Assembly (NCBI GenBank): GCA_016935045.1
Contig: JAFGRS010000829.1
Span: forward strand, 1-6,904
Origin: Lentisphaeria bacterium
Lineage (GTDB): Bacteria; Verrucomicrobiota; Lentisphaeria; Oligosphaerales; JAFGRS01
DNA: 6,904 nt
Direction: 5' to 3'
The notes under the pieces were generated by a model. The model was not told the DNA's origin. It saw nothing but the letters and a program-made list of their open reading frames with translations, and ran no database searches. Position 1 is the stretch's first letter; the number at the start of each line of letters is the position of its first letter. Positions 1-5,775 of the stretch are shown one piece after another. A program made the translations under genes and the position numbers.

Positions 1-231
1 CCGGGCGGGGGTGGGCGAGGGGGCGGCCGCGCCAATGTTGCTGTCTTTCCTGGCGCCGTCGGCGCGGACACGGACCGACGGGCGTGTGGCCGGCCGCACG
101 CGCCGTCGGACAGCCCGGGCGGCCGGACGGCGCCGGGCACCGACGCGGACGGATCCCAGCCGGCGCCGGCCAGAGACGCAGCAGCACTGGGGGCCGTGCG
201 GGTCAGAACCGTGTCGGCGGGTTGTGTACCC
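1..231. other. GC-rich leader region without a convincing gene
   Basis: This stretch upstream of the heptosyltransferase has no stop codon in two forward frames, and the third runs to a TGA at 233-235. By my hand count, GC in the three codon phases is about 82, 77 and 77%. That lacks the strong phase difference expected of genes at this GC content, so the open frames are probably a composition effect. The frame ending at 233-235 overlaps the GTG start at 232 as GTGA, the same geometry as the 3973-3976 junction further on. It could therefore be the arginine- and proline-rich tail of an upstream gene coupled to the heptosyltransferase. I cannot decide between a gene tail and non-coding DNA. Confidence 0.4.
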
Positions 232-1320
232 GTGAACATCCTGATCATCAAACCGAGCAGTCTCGGGGACATCGTGCATGCCCTGCCGGCTGTGGACCTG
301 ATCCGGCGGCATCTGCCGGACGCGTTCCTTGCCTGGGTGGTGCACGACAGCCTTTCGGGGCTGCTGGATCTGTGTCCGAGCGTGGACGAGGTGATTCTGT
401 TCCAACGTGACCGCTGGGGGCGTCTGCGGCACTGGCACGAGTTGCCGTCCTTTGTGGGTGAGTTGCGTCACCATCGTTTCGACCTGGCGCTGGATTTCCA
501 GGGCTTGTTCCGGAGTGGTCTGATGGCTTTTGCGAGCGGCGCGCCCCGTCGCATCGGGTTCCGGCATGCCCGCGAAGGCGCGGGGTTCTTCTACACGGAG
601 CGGATCCCGGTGCCGGTGAACCTCCGGCATGCGGTGGATCGCAACATCTTCCTGGCCCGGGCCGCGCTGACCATTCCGGCTGGGGAGTGCGGTCCCTCCC
701 TGCTGCGGCCCCCGGAGGCGCACAGACAGGCCCGGGCCCTGCTGCAACGCCACGGCGTCGAGGACGGAGCGCCCCTGGTGGCGGTGGGGCCGGGGGCCCG
801 CTGGCCGAGCAAACGCTGGCCTGCCTCCTTCTTCGCCGCGGTCCTGGACGGCGTGGCCGAGCGCCTGCCCGAGGCGCGCTTCTGGATTCTGGGATCGGCT
901 GCGGAGGCCCGGGACGCGCGCGAGGTCATCGAGAACTGCCGCGGGTGCCGGCCTCTGAACCTGGCCGGGAAGACGGATCTAGGGACCCTGGTGGATCTGG
1001 TGCGCTGTTCCCGGGTGCTGGTCACGAACGACAGCGGTCCGATGCACATTGCCGCCGCGGTATCGGTGCCGACGGTGGCGTTTTTCGGGGCGACGGATCC
1101 GGAACTGACGGGCCCCTACGGTGCGGGCCATGCGGTGTTCCGCAGCGGCTGTGACCGGAGCCCCTGCTTCGAGCGCATGTGTCCTCTGGACGGCCGTCTG
1201 TGTTCGGACGGAGTTGCCGTCGAGCAGGTGATCGAGGCGGTGGCATCGCGGGTACTCTCGGCGATGCAGATGCGCCATGGGACCACGGTCCTCAGCCCGG
1301 AAGAGGAGACGCCACGATGA
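232..1320 (+). CDS. Glycosyltransferase family 9 protein, lipopolysaccharide heptosyltransferase type
   Basis: The predicted protein has 362 residues, the usual size for GT9. These enzymes transfer ADP-activated heptose to the growing LPS inner core on the cytoplasmic side of the inner membrane. The start at GTG 232 gives the family N-terminus NILIIKPSSLGDIVHALPAV, in which D13 matches the conserved Asp proposed as catalytic base in WaaC. An upstream in-frame GTG at 196 would add 12 residues before this strand and is unlikely. Further hallmarks are GPGARWPSKRWP (K194, in the place of the conserved nucleotide-binding Lys), TNDSGPMHIAAA (residues 265-276, sugar-nucleotide site) and FFGATDPELTGPYG. 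A C-terminal cysteine cluster, C307-C312-C317-C324 in a CxxxxCxxxxCPL pattern, resembles RfaF-like heptosyltransferases. The ribosome site is weak (GGCGGG at 216-221). The stop overlaps the next gene by 4 bases, so the two are probably co-translated. The family is secure; the exact acceptor (WaaC-, WaaF- or WaaQ-like) is not. Confidence 0.93.
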   Translation: MNILIIKPSSLGDIVHALPAVDLIRRHLPDAFLAWVVHDSLSGLLDLCPSVDEVILFQRDRWGRLRHWHELPSFVGELRHHRFDLALDFQGLFRSGLMAFASGAPRRIGFRHAREGAGFFYTERIPVPVNLRHAVDRNIFLARAALTIPAGECGPSLLRPPEAHRQARALLQRHGVEDGAPLVAVGPGARWPSKRWPASFFAAVLDGVAERLPEARFWILGSAAEARDAREVIENCRGCRPLNLAGKTDLGTLVDLVRCSRVLVTNDSGPMHIAAAVSVPTVAFFGATDPELTGPYGAGHAVFRSGCDRSPCFERMCPLDGRLCSDGVAVEQVIEAVASRVLSAMQMRHGTTVLSPEEETPR

Positions 1321-2210
1321 ACCGTTCCGGCTTCCGCCCCAGCCGCTATCTGTGTGCCGGGGTCCTGCTTGTCCTGGGTTGGGCAGCGCCTGGGGCCCGG
1401 GGCCAGATCAGCATCGCCCTGAAGACAGACTTCCGCCGTTATCTGCGCTACGAACCCGTCTCCGTGACCGTCATCCTCCGCAATCTCAGCGGCAACACGC
1501 TGGTCTTCGGCAAGGAGGGGGTGAACCAGGGCTACCTCCGCTTTCGCGTCGAACGCCAGGATGGCAGCGAGGCGCCCTGGCTGGACCGCGACTTCAACCC
1601 GGTCGAGGACCTCGTCCTCGGTGCGGGGGAGAGTCGGCAACTGGCCCTTGCCCTGAATGCGGTGTTCGATCTGCAGCGGGAGGGCACCTACAGTGTGACG
1701 GCTCAGTTGGGGCACCGTCGATTGCCCCACGACTACCGCTCGGAGGCGGTGACGCTCGACGTGAGGGAGGGACTGCCGGTACTGCAGCGGAACATCGGGC
1801 TGCCGACCGCCAGTGCCACGGACCAGATTCAGGCCATCACGGTCTCGATGCTGCTGTTCCACGACGGGGAGAAAGGCTGCTACTGCCTGCGGGCGGAGGA
1901 TGACAAGGCCGTGTACGGCACCGTGCGCCTGGGGCCGCAGATCACGGGATCTCAGCCGCAGATGGACGTGGACGCCGCCAGTGACGTGCACGTCCTGATC
2001 CAGCTCCAACCCCGTCTGTTTGCCCATTTGGTCTACAGCATCTCGCCGGCCGGGGTCCGCCTGCGGCAGCGGCAGCAGTACCTGCCCGATGCCTACGGCC
2101 CGCGGCTGACCCGGGCGCCGGGATACGTGCGGATCGTGGGCGGAAACCCACTGCGCGAGGGGATGGACCAAGAGGGGCCCATCTTCCCCGAGGCGCCCGC
2201 CGGGCGCTAG
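1317..2210 (+). CDS. Exported beta-rich protein of unknown function
   Basis: The predicted protein has 297 residues. The ATG at 1317 overlaps the heptosyltransferase stop (ATGA) and is preceded by GAGGAG at 1303-1308 with an 8-base spacer, so the start is well supported. Residues 1-29 form a Sec signal peptide: basic N-region, hydrophobic core CAGVLLVLGW, and cleavage after ARG, so the mature protein starts near Q30. No lipobox is seen. Residues 32-150 alternate hydrophobic strands in the order of an Ig-like sandwich, as in BsuPI/CARDB-type domains: EPVSVTVILRNLSGNTLVFG, then LVLGAGESRQLALALN, then GTYSVTAQLGHRRLP. Residues 155-250 form a second beta-rich part with LLFHDGEKGCYCLRAEDD and YGTVRLGPQI. 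The tail is proline- and glycine-rich and looks disordered. I recognise no catalytic motif. Coupling to a heptosyltransferase suggests an envelope role, but that is inference. Export to the periplasm or outer surface is the firmest statement. Confidence 0.85.
   Translation: MNRSGFRPSRYLCAGVLLVLGWAAPGARGQISIALKTDFRRYLRYEPVSVTVILRNLSGNTLVFGKEGVNQGYLRFRVERQDGSEAPWLDRDFNPVEDLVLGAGESRQLALALNAVFDLQREGTYSVTAQLGHRRLPHDYRSEAVTLDVREGLPVLQRNIGLPTASATDQIQAITVSMLLFHDGEKGCYCLRAEDDKAVYGTVRLGPQITGSQPQMDVDAASDVHVLIQLQPRLFAHLVYSISPAGVRLRQRQQYLPDAYGPRLTRAPGYVRIVGGNPLREGMDQEGPIFPEAPAGR
2193..2207. other. Small GC hairpin at the 3' end of the exported-protein gene
   Basis: GCGCCC (2193-2198) and GGGCGC (2202-2207) can pair across a 3-base loop just before the TAG stop at 2208. 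No T-run follows, so it is not a canonical intrinsic terminator. It may stabilise the 3' end of the message or simply reflect GC-rich codons for Ala-Pro-Ala-Gly-Arg. Confidence 0.3.
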
Positions 2211-2259
2211 GGTGCCGGCCCATACGTTCCGCACCAGAACGGAGGCATCGGCTCAGCGG

Positions 2260-2314
2260 GAGCCCTTCGACCGGGCTCAGGGCCTTGAGCCCCTTCGACC
2301 CGGCTCAGGGCCTT
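2260..2314. repeat. Two adjacent REP-like palindromic repeats
   Basis: Two near-identical units of 27 and 28 bases lie head to tail, at 2260-2286 and 2287-2314. The first core is GAGCCCTTCGACCGGGCTC followed by AGGGCCTT. The second differs by one inserted C and one G-to-C change. Each core can fold: GAGCCC with GGGCTC in the first, and GAGCC with GGCTC in the second. A third stem bridges the units (GGGCTCA 2273-2279 with TGAGCCC 2286-2292). From memory, the sequence resembles the CCCTTCGACxxGCTCAGGG family of short intergenic palindromes seen in many unrelated bacterial genomes. Its function is unknown; a role in message 3'-end stability or mobilisation by a RAYT-type transposase is possible. 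No transposase gene is in the window. Confidence 0.75.
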
Positions 2315-2368
2315 CGGCAAGGGGTGCGTGGACACACCCCGCGCCGGAACGGTTTCGCCCTCCATCCT

Positions 2369-2390
2369 ACAGAACGCAAACAGAACGCAA
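2369..2390. repeat. Perfect 11-base tandem duplication
   Basis: ACAGAACGCAA occurs twice without spacer (2369-2379 and 2380-2390), in a locally A-rich patch about 290 bases upstream of the 2681 start. The period is close to one helical turn, so two proteins could bind on the same DNA face. A simple slippage duplication is equally possible. Confidence 0.6.
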
Positions 2391-2532
2391 AGAGTTCACG
2401 GATCGTCTCCGATCTGCCTGGACCGCCCGCGGCCTCACGGGTACGGATTCCGGGCAAAGACCCTTCCGAGACGATGCGTATGACTCTGCTGGGCGGACCT
2501 CAGGGTGAGCCGTCCCGGCAAAGGGTCCGCAC

Positions 2533-2548
2533 GGGAAGTTGTTCCCGC
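2533..2548. other. Short inverted repeat in the leader of the 2681 gene
   Basis: CGGGAA (2533-2538) and TTCCCG (2543-2548) pair around a GTTG loop, with GC/GC pairs possible beyond one mismatch. No T-run follows. It could be a leader hairpin or an operator half-site pair. The evidence is structural only. Confidence 0.3.
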
Positions 2549-2680
2549 GCGGGCTCAAAGGAACTCGCGGGCCAGAACACGGGCCGGGCCTGGTGCCGGT
2601 GGTTTCGGCACTGGGTTCGGGTATCCGCCCCGGCAGGTCGGGGTACGGCGACGGGTTGTACAGGCGGGGGTTCCGGCACC

Positions 2681-3976
2681 ATGAACAAGCGACCCTGGGC
2701 AGCGGCGACGGTGGGTGTTTTCCTCCTGGTGGCCGGTTCTGTGGCGGCGGCCACGGTCAGTGAGGAGCTGGCGGCGGGGGCGTGCACGGTGGCCATGTGG
2801 CGGCTGGGCATGGACGCCATGGATGACGCCGGCCGCAAGCTGCTGGCCTTTGCCCTGGCGGTCGATCCCGCCAACGAACGGGCCAACCGTCTCCAACAGG
2901 GACTCGACGGCGGGGAGGCCATCCCGGGGACCCCCCTCCCCGACGCCGGCAGGACCTACGTCTCCTACCTCGAAAAGGTCGCCGCGGGGTCCCGTTCCCG
3001 GCGGCATCGGATCCTGCTCTACAAGGTCATCGAACTGGTTCAGCCGGAACACGAAAAGGCGCGTCAAGAACTCGAACAGGCCCGGGAGAAAGGTGCGGAT
3101 ACCGCCTTCGAGGCGCTGCTTGCGGCCGTCGTCGGATCCTCTCCGGAGCACGGCGCCGAGGATGCCCCCGAGGGTCCCGGGGAAGCGGAGGACGCGCTCC
3201 GCGCCGCCATGCCATTGTCGGGTTCGAGTCGGCTGGTTCAGGTGTTTCTGGACACGCCGCTGCTGGTGGTCAACCGGATGAACGAGATTCTGCGGCCCTC
3301 CGGGTTTGCGGTGCGTGTCACCAGCCGCACGCGGCGGCCCGTGGCCAGCAGCATGGACGAGGGGCGCGTGTACTATTCGGGCGGCAATTTCGGTTGCCGA
3401 CGCCTGCGTCCCCACGGGGCCTTGCCCGCGGAGCTTCCCGAACCGGTCAGCGCATGGCAGCTCCTCATGCTTCTGGCTGCCTGTCACGACCTGGCCTGGC
3501 ATACGGACGGACACGTCGTGGAACTCATAGACCTGGACGAGGCGCCGGAAAGGGGCGCCACGATACCCATGGCCGCCGCCGGGCTGGTCGAAACCATGAA
3601 GGCGGGCAGGGTCGACTTCCTCAACCAGTACCGCGGCAGGCGCATGCTGGTCCATGGCCTGGTGTCCGGAATCGGCAGGTCCAAGCCTCCCTATGTCCAT
3701 CTGGCCGGCGACGCGGTGCGCGTCGTGCTCGACACCGGCACGGCCGCGGAGAGTCTCGAGGGGATCTCGGCGGCCTACCAGCAGGTGACCAAGCTCGGGC
3801 GGGAGCGTCCGCGGGGGGGGATCTCCACCTACCAAGGCACGGCCTACGGCGGGTCACCCGTCCTCCTGTTCGTCTGCGAGGCCACCTGCGATGGCATGAT
3901 GCGCGGGAGGCTCATCTTCAAGGAATGCCGCGACTGCATCTCCCTTCCCCTGGCGCAGCCGGAGTCGGGGAGGTGA
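2681..3976 (+). CDS. Exported protein with helical repeats, STN/N0-like and OB-fold-like domains
   Basis: The predicted protein has 431 residues. ATG 2681 is chosen because it directly begins a signal peptide: MNKR, then hydrophobic VGVFLLVAGSVAAA, cleaved near residue 23-24. The ribosome site is poor (only a G-run at 2665-2670). Residues 26-80 and 85-150 look helical and TPR-like (LAFALAVDPANERA). Residues 184-284 follow the STN/secretin-N0 pattern: a strand-helix VFLDTPLLVVNRMNEILRPSG, then SAWQLLMLLAACHDLAWHTD and a final strand HVVELI. Residues 311-420 resemble the tRNA_anti-like OB-fold found in exported proteins: YRGRRMLVHGLVSGIG, YVHLAGDAVRVVLD, then VLLFVCEATC. Cysteines C399, C403, C416 and C419 form two close CxxxC/CxxC pairs that could be disulfides. 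No secretin pore domain follows, so this is not a secretin itself. The TGA overlaps the kinase GTG by 4 bases, implying coupled translation and perhaps a shared pathway. Export is likely; the domain names are by-eye assignments. Confidence 0.8.
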   Translation: MNKRPWAAATVGVFLLVAGSVAAATVSEELAAGACTVAMWRLGMDAMDDAGRKLLAFALAVDPANERANRLQQGLDGGEAIPGTPLPDAGRTYVSYLEKVAAGSRSRRHRILLYKVIELVQPEHEKARQELEQAREKGADTAFEALLAAVVGSSPEHGAEDAPEGPGEAEDALRAAMPLSGSSRLVQVFLDTPLLVVNRMNEILRPSGFAVRVTSRTRRPVASSMDEGRVYYSGGNFGCRRLRPHGALPAELPEPVSAWQLLMLLAACHDLAWHTDGHVVELIDLDEAPERGATIPMAAAGLVETMKAGRVDFLNQYRGRRMLVHGLVSGIGRSKPPYVHLAGDAVRVVLDTGTAAESLEGISAAYQQVTKLGRERPRGGISTYQGTAYGGSPVLLFVCEATCDGMMRGRLIFKECRDCISLPLAQPESGR

Positions 3977-5622
3977 CGGGGCCTCGCAGCGTGACACGTC
4001 CCGCTCACAAGCCGATCCCTGCGGATGCCACCGAAGACCTGAGTCGCGGCGGGGCGCTGGACCGTGCCGCGGCGAGGGGTCCGCTGCCCGGCCGGCCGGT
4101 GGCGCCGGAATTCCGGCACCTGCGGCTGCCGGGGTGCACCCTTCTCTCGGCTCTGGGGCGAGGCGGGATGGGAATGGTGTTCCTGGCCCGTCAGGAGCGT
4201 CTCCAGCGTCTCGTCGCGGTCAAGATGCTGTCCGCCGACTCGTCCCGGGACGCGGAGTACATCCGCCACCTCGAACGGGAAGCCCGTACCCTGGCCACGC
4301 TGGCGCATCCCAACATCGTCGGTTGCCACGACATTGTGACCACTGCCGAGGGCACCTTCCTGATCATGCAATACGTGCCGGGACAGCTCTCGGTGCACGA
4401 TCTGCTGGCCCGCTTCCGGGTCCTGCCCGAAGCCGTCGTGGCACGCATCGCCCTCGATACGGCCAGGGGCCTGGCCCATGCACACGCCAAGGGCATCTGC
4501 CATCGCGACGTCAAACCCCACAACCTCCTGATCCACCGCGAAGACCCGCAGCCTCCCGCAACCCCCTACGACGTCTTCTGTACCCCCCAGGCACGGGTGA
4601 TGATCTGCGACTTCGGCATCGCGCGGGAAACGGTGGCCACGCCGGGACAGTCCCCGGCCACCTTCGGCAGCCCCGCCTACATGGCTCCGGAACAGGCCTT
4701 CGACCCGACCCATGTCGATTTCCGTGCCGACCTCTATGCCCTCGGTGTCACGCTCTACCAGCTCCTGACCGGCCGGAGGCCCTTTCCAGGGGAAACGGCC
4801 CGGGATGTTCTCCATGCCAAGCGGTCCGAGGATCTCCCGGATCCCAATGCTTCGGGGGTGTTCGTCACCGAAGAAGCGACCCACATCCTCACGCGCATGG
4901 GGGCCAGCGATCCCGGCCGGCGCTACCACTCCTACGCGGCGCTCGTGAGCGACCTCGAACGCTGGTTCGGGATGCACCATGCCACGGCGCACGGCGCGAT
5001 CCTGGGCCGTTATCCCCCCTCCTTCTGGCGCGGGCTCGCCGCGGGCACCATTGCCGGCGCGCTGCTGCTGGCGGCCCTCGGCGGGGTACGGCTGCGGGAA
5101 CACATTCTGCCCAAACCGATCTCCATGGCCTCCACGTTGGGATACTGGCAGGGGGACCGGTCGGCGTGGCGGGTGACCCGGGCCGACAGCGAAACGAAGG
5201 GCGCGGCGCTGACGGGTCTGCCTCTGGCTTCGCCCCTCGGACTCAAGCGCACGGTCGAACCCGGCTTTCGGGTGCGCCTGCGAATGCGCCTTCCCAGTGA
5301 CGGATCGGCCTCCTGCGCCCTGCGGCAGGACGGCGCGGATCGCCTGGCCCTGTGTTGGTCACGGAGGAATCGTGCCTGTGCCTTCACGCTGCATGCGGAC
5401 GGACGGGAGGTCCCCGTGGTGGAGATTCCCGAGCGGGAAGGCCTGGCGTGGCTGGCGCTGGACCTGCGCCTGCAGGAACGCCAGGTGGATGTGTTCGCCG
5501 ATGGAAAACTGCGGGCGGTGGCGCCACTGAGCCATGGGTTGGGGAAGGCGCACCTGGTTCTCGAGGTCCGTGACGGTCACGTGGCCCAGTTCACCGACAT
5601 TTGGATCACCGAGGGACGCTGA
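3973..5622 (+). CDS. Transmembrane Hanks-type serine/threonine protein kinase with periplasmic beta-sandwich domain
   Basis: The predicted protein has 549 residues. GTG 3973 overlaps the previous stop (GTGA) and has GGAG at 3961-3964. The cytoplasmic kinase domain spans about residues 52-332 and keeps every key element: glycine loop LGRGGMGMVF (61-70), VAVK with ATP-anchoring K84, probable alpha-C E103, catalytic loop HRDVKPHN (177-184, D179), DFG (213-215), an activation segment with T230, and APE (238-240). It should therefore be an active RD-type kinase. The stretch between N184 and D213 is about 16 residues longer than usual and carries a Pro-rich insert. One membrane helix lies at about 354-372 (GLAAGTIAGALLLAALGGV). 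Residues about 385-549 are beta-rich, with FRVRLRMRL, WLALDLRLQERQVDVFADGK and VAQFTDIWI. They resemble concanavalin/lamin-G or DUF1080-type sandwiches that often bind glycans. I infer a receptor-like kinase sensing an envelope or sugar ligand. The kinase call is secure; the sensor fold is tentative. Confidence 0.95.
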   Translation: MTGPRSVTRPAHKPIPADATEDLSRGGALDRAAARGPLPGRPVAPEFRHLRLPGCTLLSALGRGGMGMVFLARQERLQRLVAVKMLSADSSRDAEYIRHLEREARTLATLAHPNIVGCHDIVTTAEGTFLIMQYVPGQLSVHDLLARFRVLPEAVVARIALDTARGLAHAHAKGICHRDVKPHNLLIHREDPQPPATPYDVFCTPQARVMICDFGIARETVATPGQSPATFGSPAYMAPEQAFDPTHVDFRADLYALGVTLYQLLTGRRPFPGETARDVLHAKRSEDLPDPNASGVFVTEEATHILTRMGASDPGRRYHSYAALVSDLERWFGMHHATAHGAILGRYPPSFWRGLAAGTIAGALLLAALGGVRLREHILPKPISMASTLGYWQGDRSAWRVTRADSETKGAALTGLPLASPLGLKRTVEPGFRVRLRMRLPSDGSASCALRQDGADRLALCWSRRNRACAFTLHADGREVPVVEIPEREGLAWLALDLRLQERQVDVFADGKLRAVAPLSHGLGKAHLVLEVRDGHVAQFTDIWITEGR

Positions 5623-5625
5623 CGA

Positions 5626-5653
5626 GAGGACACGGGACCATGCCCGGGTCCTC
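5626..5653 (+). terminator. Strong hairpin just after the kinase stop, possible terminator
   Basis: Bases 5626-5636 (GAGGACACGGG) pair with 5643-5653 (CCCGGGTCCTC) as an 11-position stem with one A-G mismatch and a 6-base loop (ACCATG), starting 3 bases after the kinase TGA. No T-tract follows, so a classical intrinsic terminator is not shown. It may act in 3'-end protection or as a non-canonical terminator separating the kinase unit from the oxidoreductase unit. Confidence 0.4.
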
Positions 5654-5702
5654 CCCGACGGTTGGCGGGAAAACCGCGTTTCAGGGGGTACGGTAGGGCC
5701 TG

Positions 5703-5718
5703 GGCGGCTGTGGCCGCC
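5703..5718. other. Second small hairpin in the 5623-5775 gap
   Basis: GGCGGC (5703-5708) and GCCGCC (5713-5718) pair around a TGTG loop. It lies about 57 bases upstream of the oxidoreductase start. In DNA this GC-rich it may be chance. Confidence 0.2.
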
Positions 5719-5765
5719 GCGGCGACGGGGGTGCCGGTTGGACGGCCCCGGAAGAGGCGTGGAGT

Positions 5766-5769
5766 GGAG
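5766..5769 (+). promoter_or_regulatory. Ribosome binding site of the oxidoreductase
   Basis: GGAG lies 6 bases before ATG 5776. It supports this start over the in-frame TTG at 5662, which would add 38 residues, and over the in-frame GTG at 5764. Confidence 0.65.
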
Positions 5770-5775
5770 ACGCGC

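Larger units (their letters stand above)
2211..2680. other. 470-base intergenic region with repeats
   Basis: This is the only long gap between genes. It holds a pair of REP-like palindromes (2260-2314), an 11-base tandem duplication (2369-2390) and a 6-base-pair hairpin (2533-2548). It contains no tRNA, CRISPR array or riboswitch that I recognise. The frame of the next gene stays open through most of it, but the translation is repeat-derived (SPFDPAQG) and then shows no protein-like periodicity, so I treat it as non-coding. A promoter for the 2681 gene is expected here because the unit upstream ends at 2210, but I found no convincing -35/-10 pair. Confidence 0.6.

Noticed and set aside
1116..2234. 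Long reverse-strand reading frames, also at 2555-3835, 3844-5103 and 5359-6834
   Set aside because: They lie opposite genes with clear motifs, and their translations show no recognisable domains. GC-rich DNA commonly leaves antisense frames open.
2402..2475. Distant inverted repeat ATCGTCTC / GAGACGAT
   Set aside because: Only 8 bases separated by 58 bases, without flanking complementarity or target-site duplication.
2285..2680. N-terminal extension of the 2681 gene by 132 residues
   Set aside because: It would translate the palindromic repeats and would bury a clear signal peptide inside the protein.
3217..3240. GGTTCGAGTC resembling a tRNA T-loop
   Set aside because: No acceptor, D or anticodon arms surround it, and it lies inside a coding gene.
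3394..3972. N-terminal extension of the kinase by 193 residues
   Set aside because: It overlaps the well-supported exported-protein gene in another frame and reads as Arg/Gly/Pro-rich shadow sequence.
4104..4117. 14-base perfect palindrome GCCGGAATTCCGGC in the kinase gene
   Set aside because: It lies inside coding sequence before the kinase domain, has no partner elsewhere in the window, and is plausible by chance at this GC content.
5662..5775. Extension of the oxidoreductase from TTG 5662, giving an Ala-rich export-like leader
   Set aside because: There is no twin-arginine motif, the start codon is rare, and GGAG plus ATG at 5776 places the Rossmann strand exactly where the family begins.
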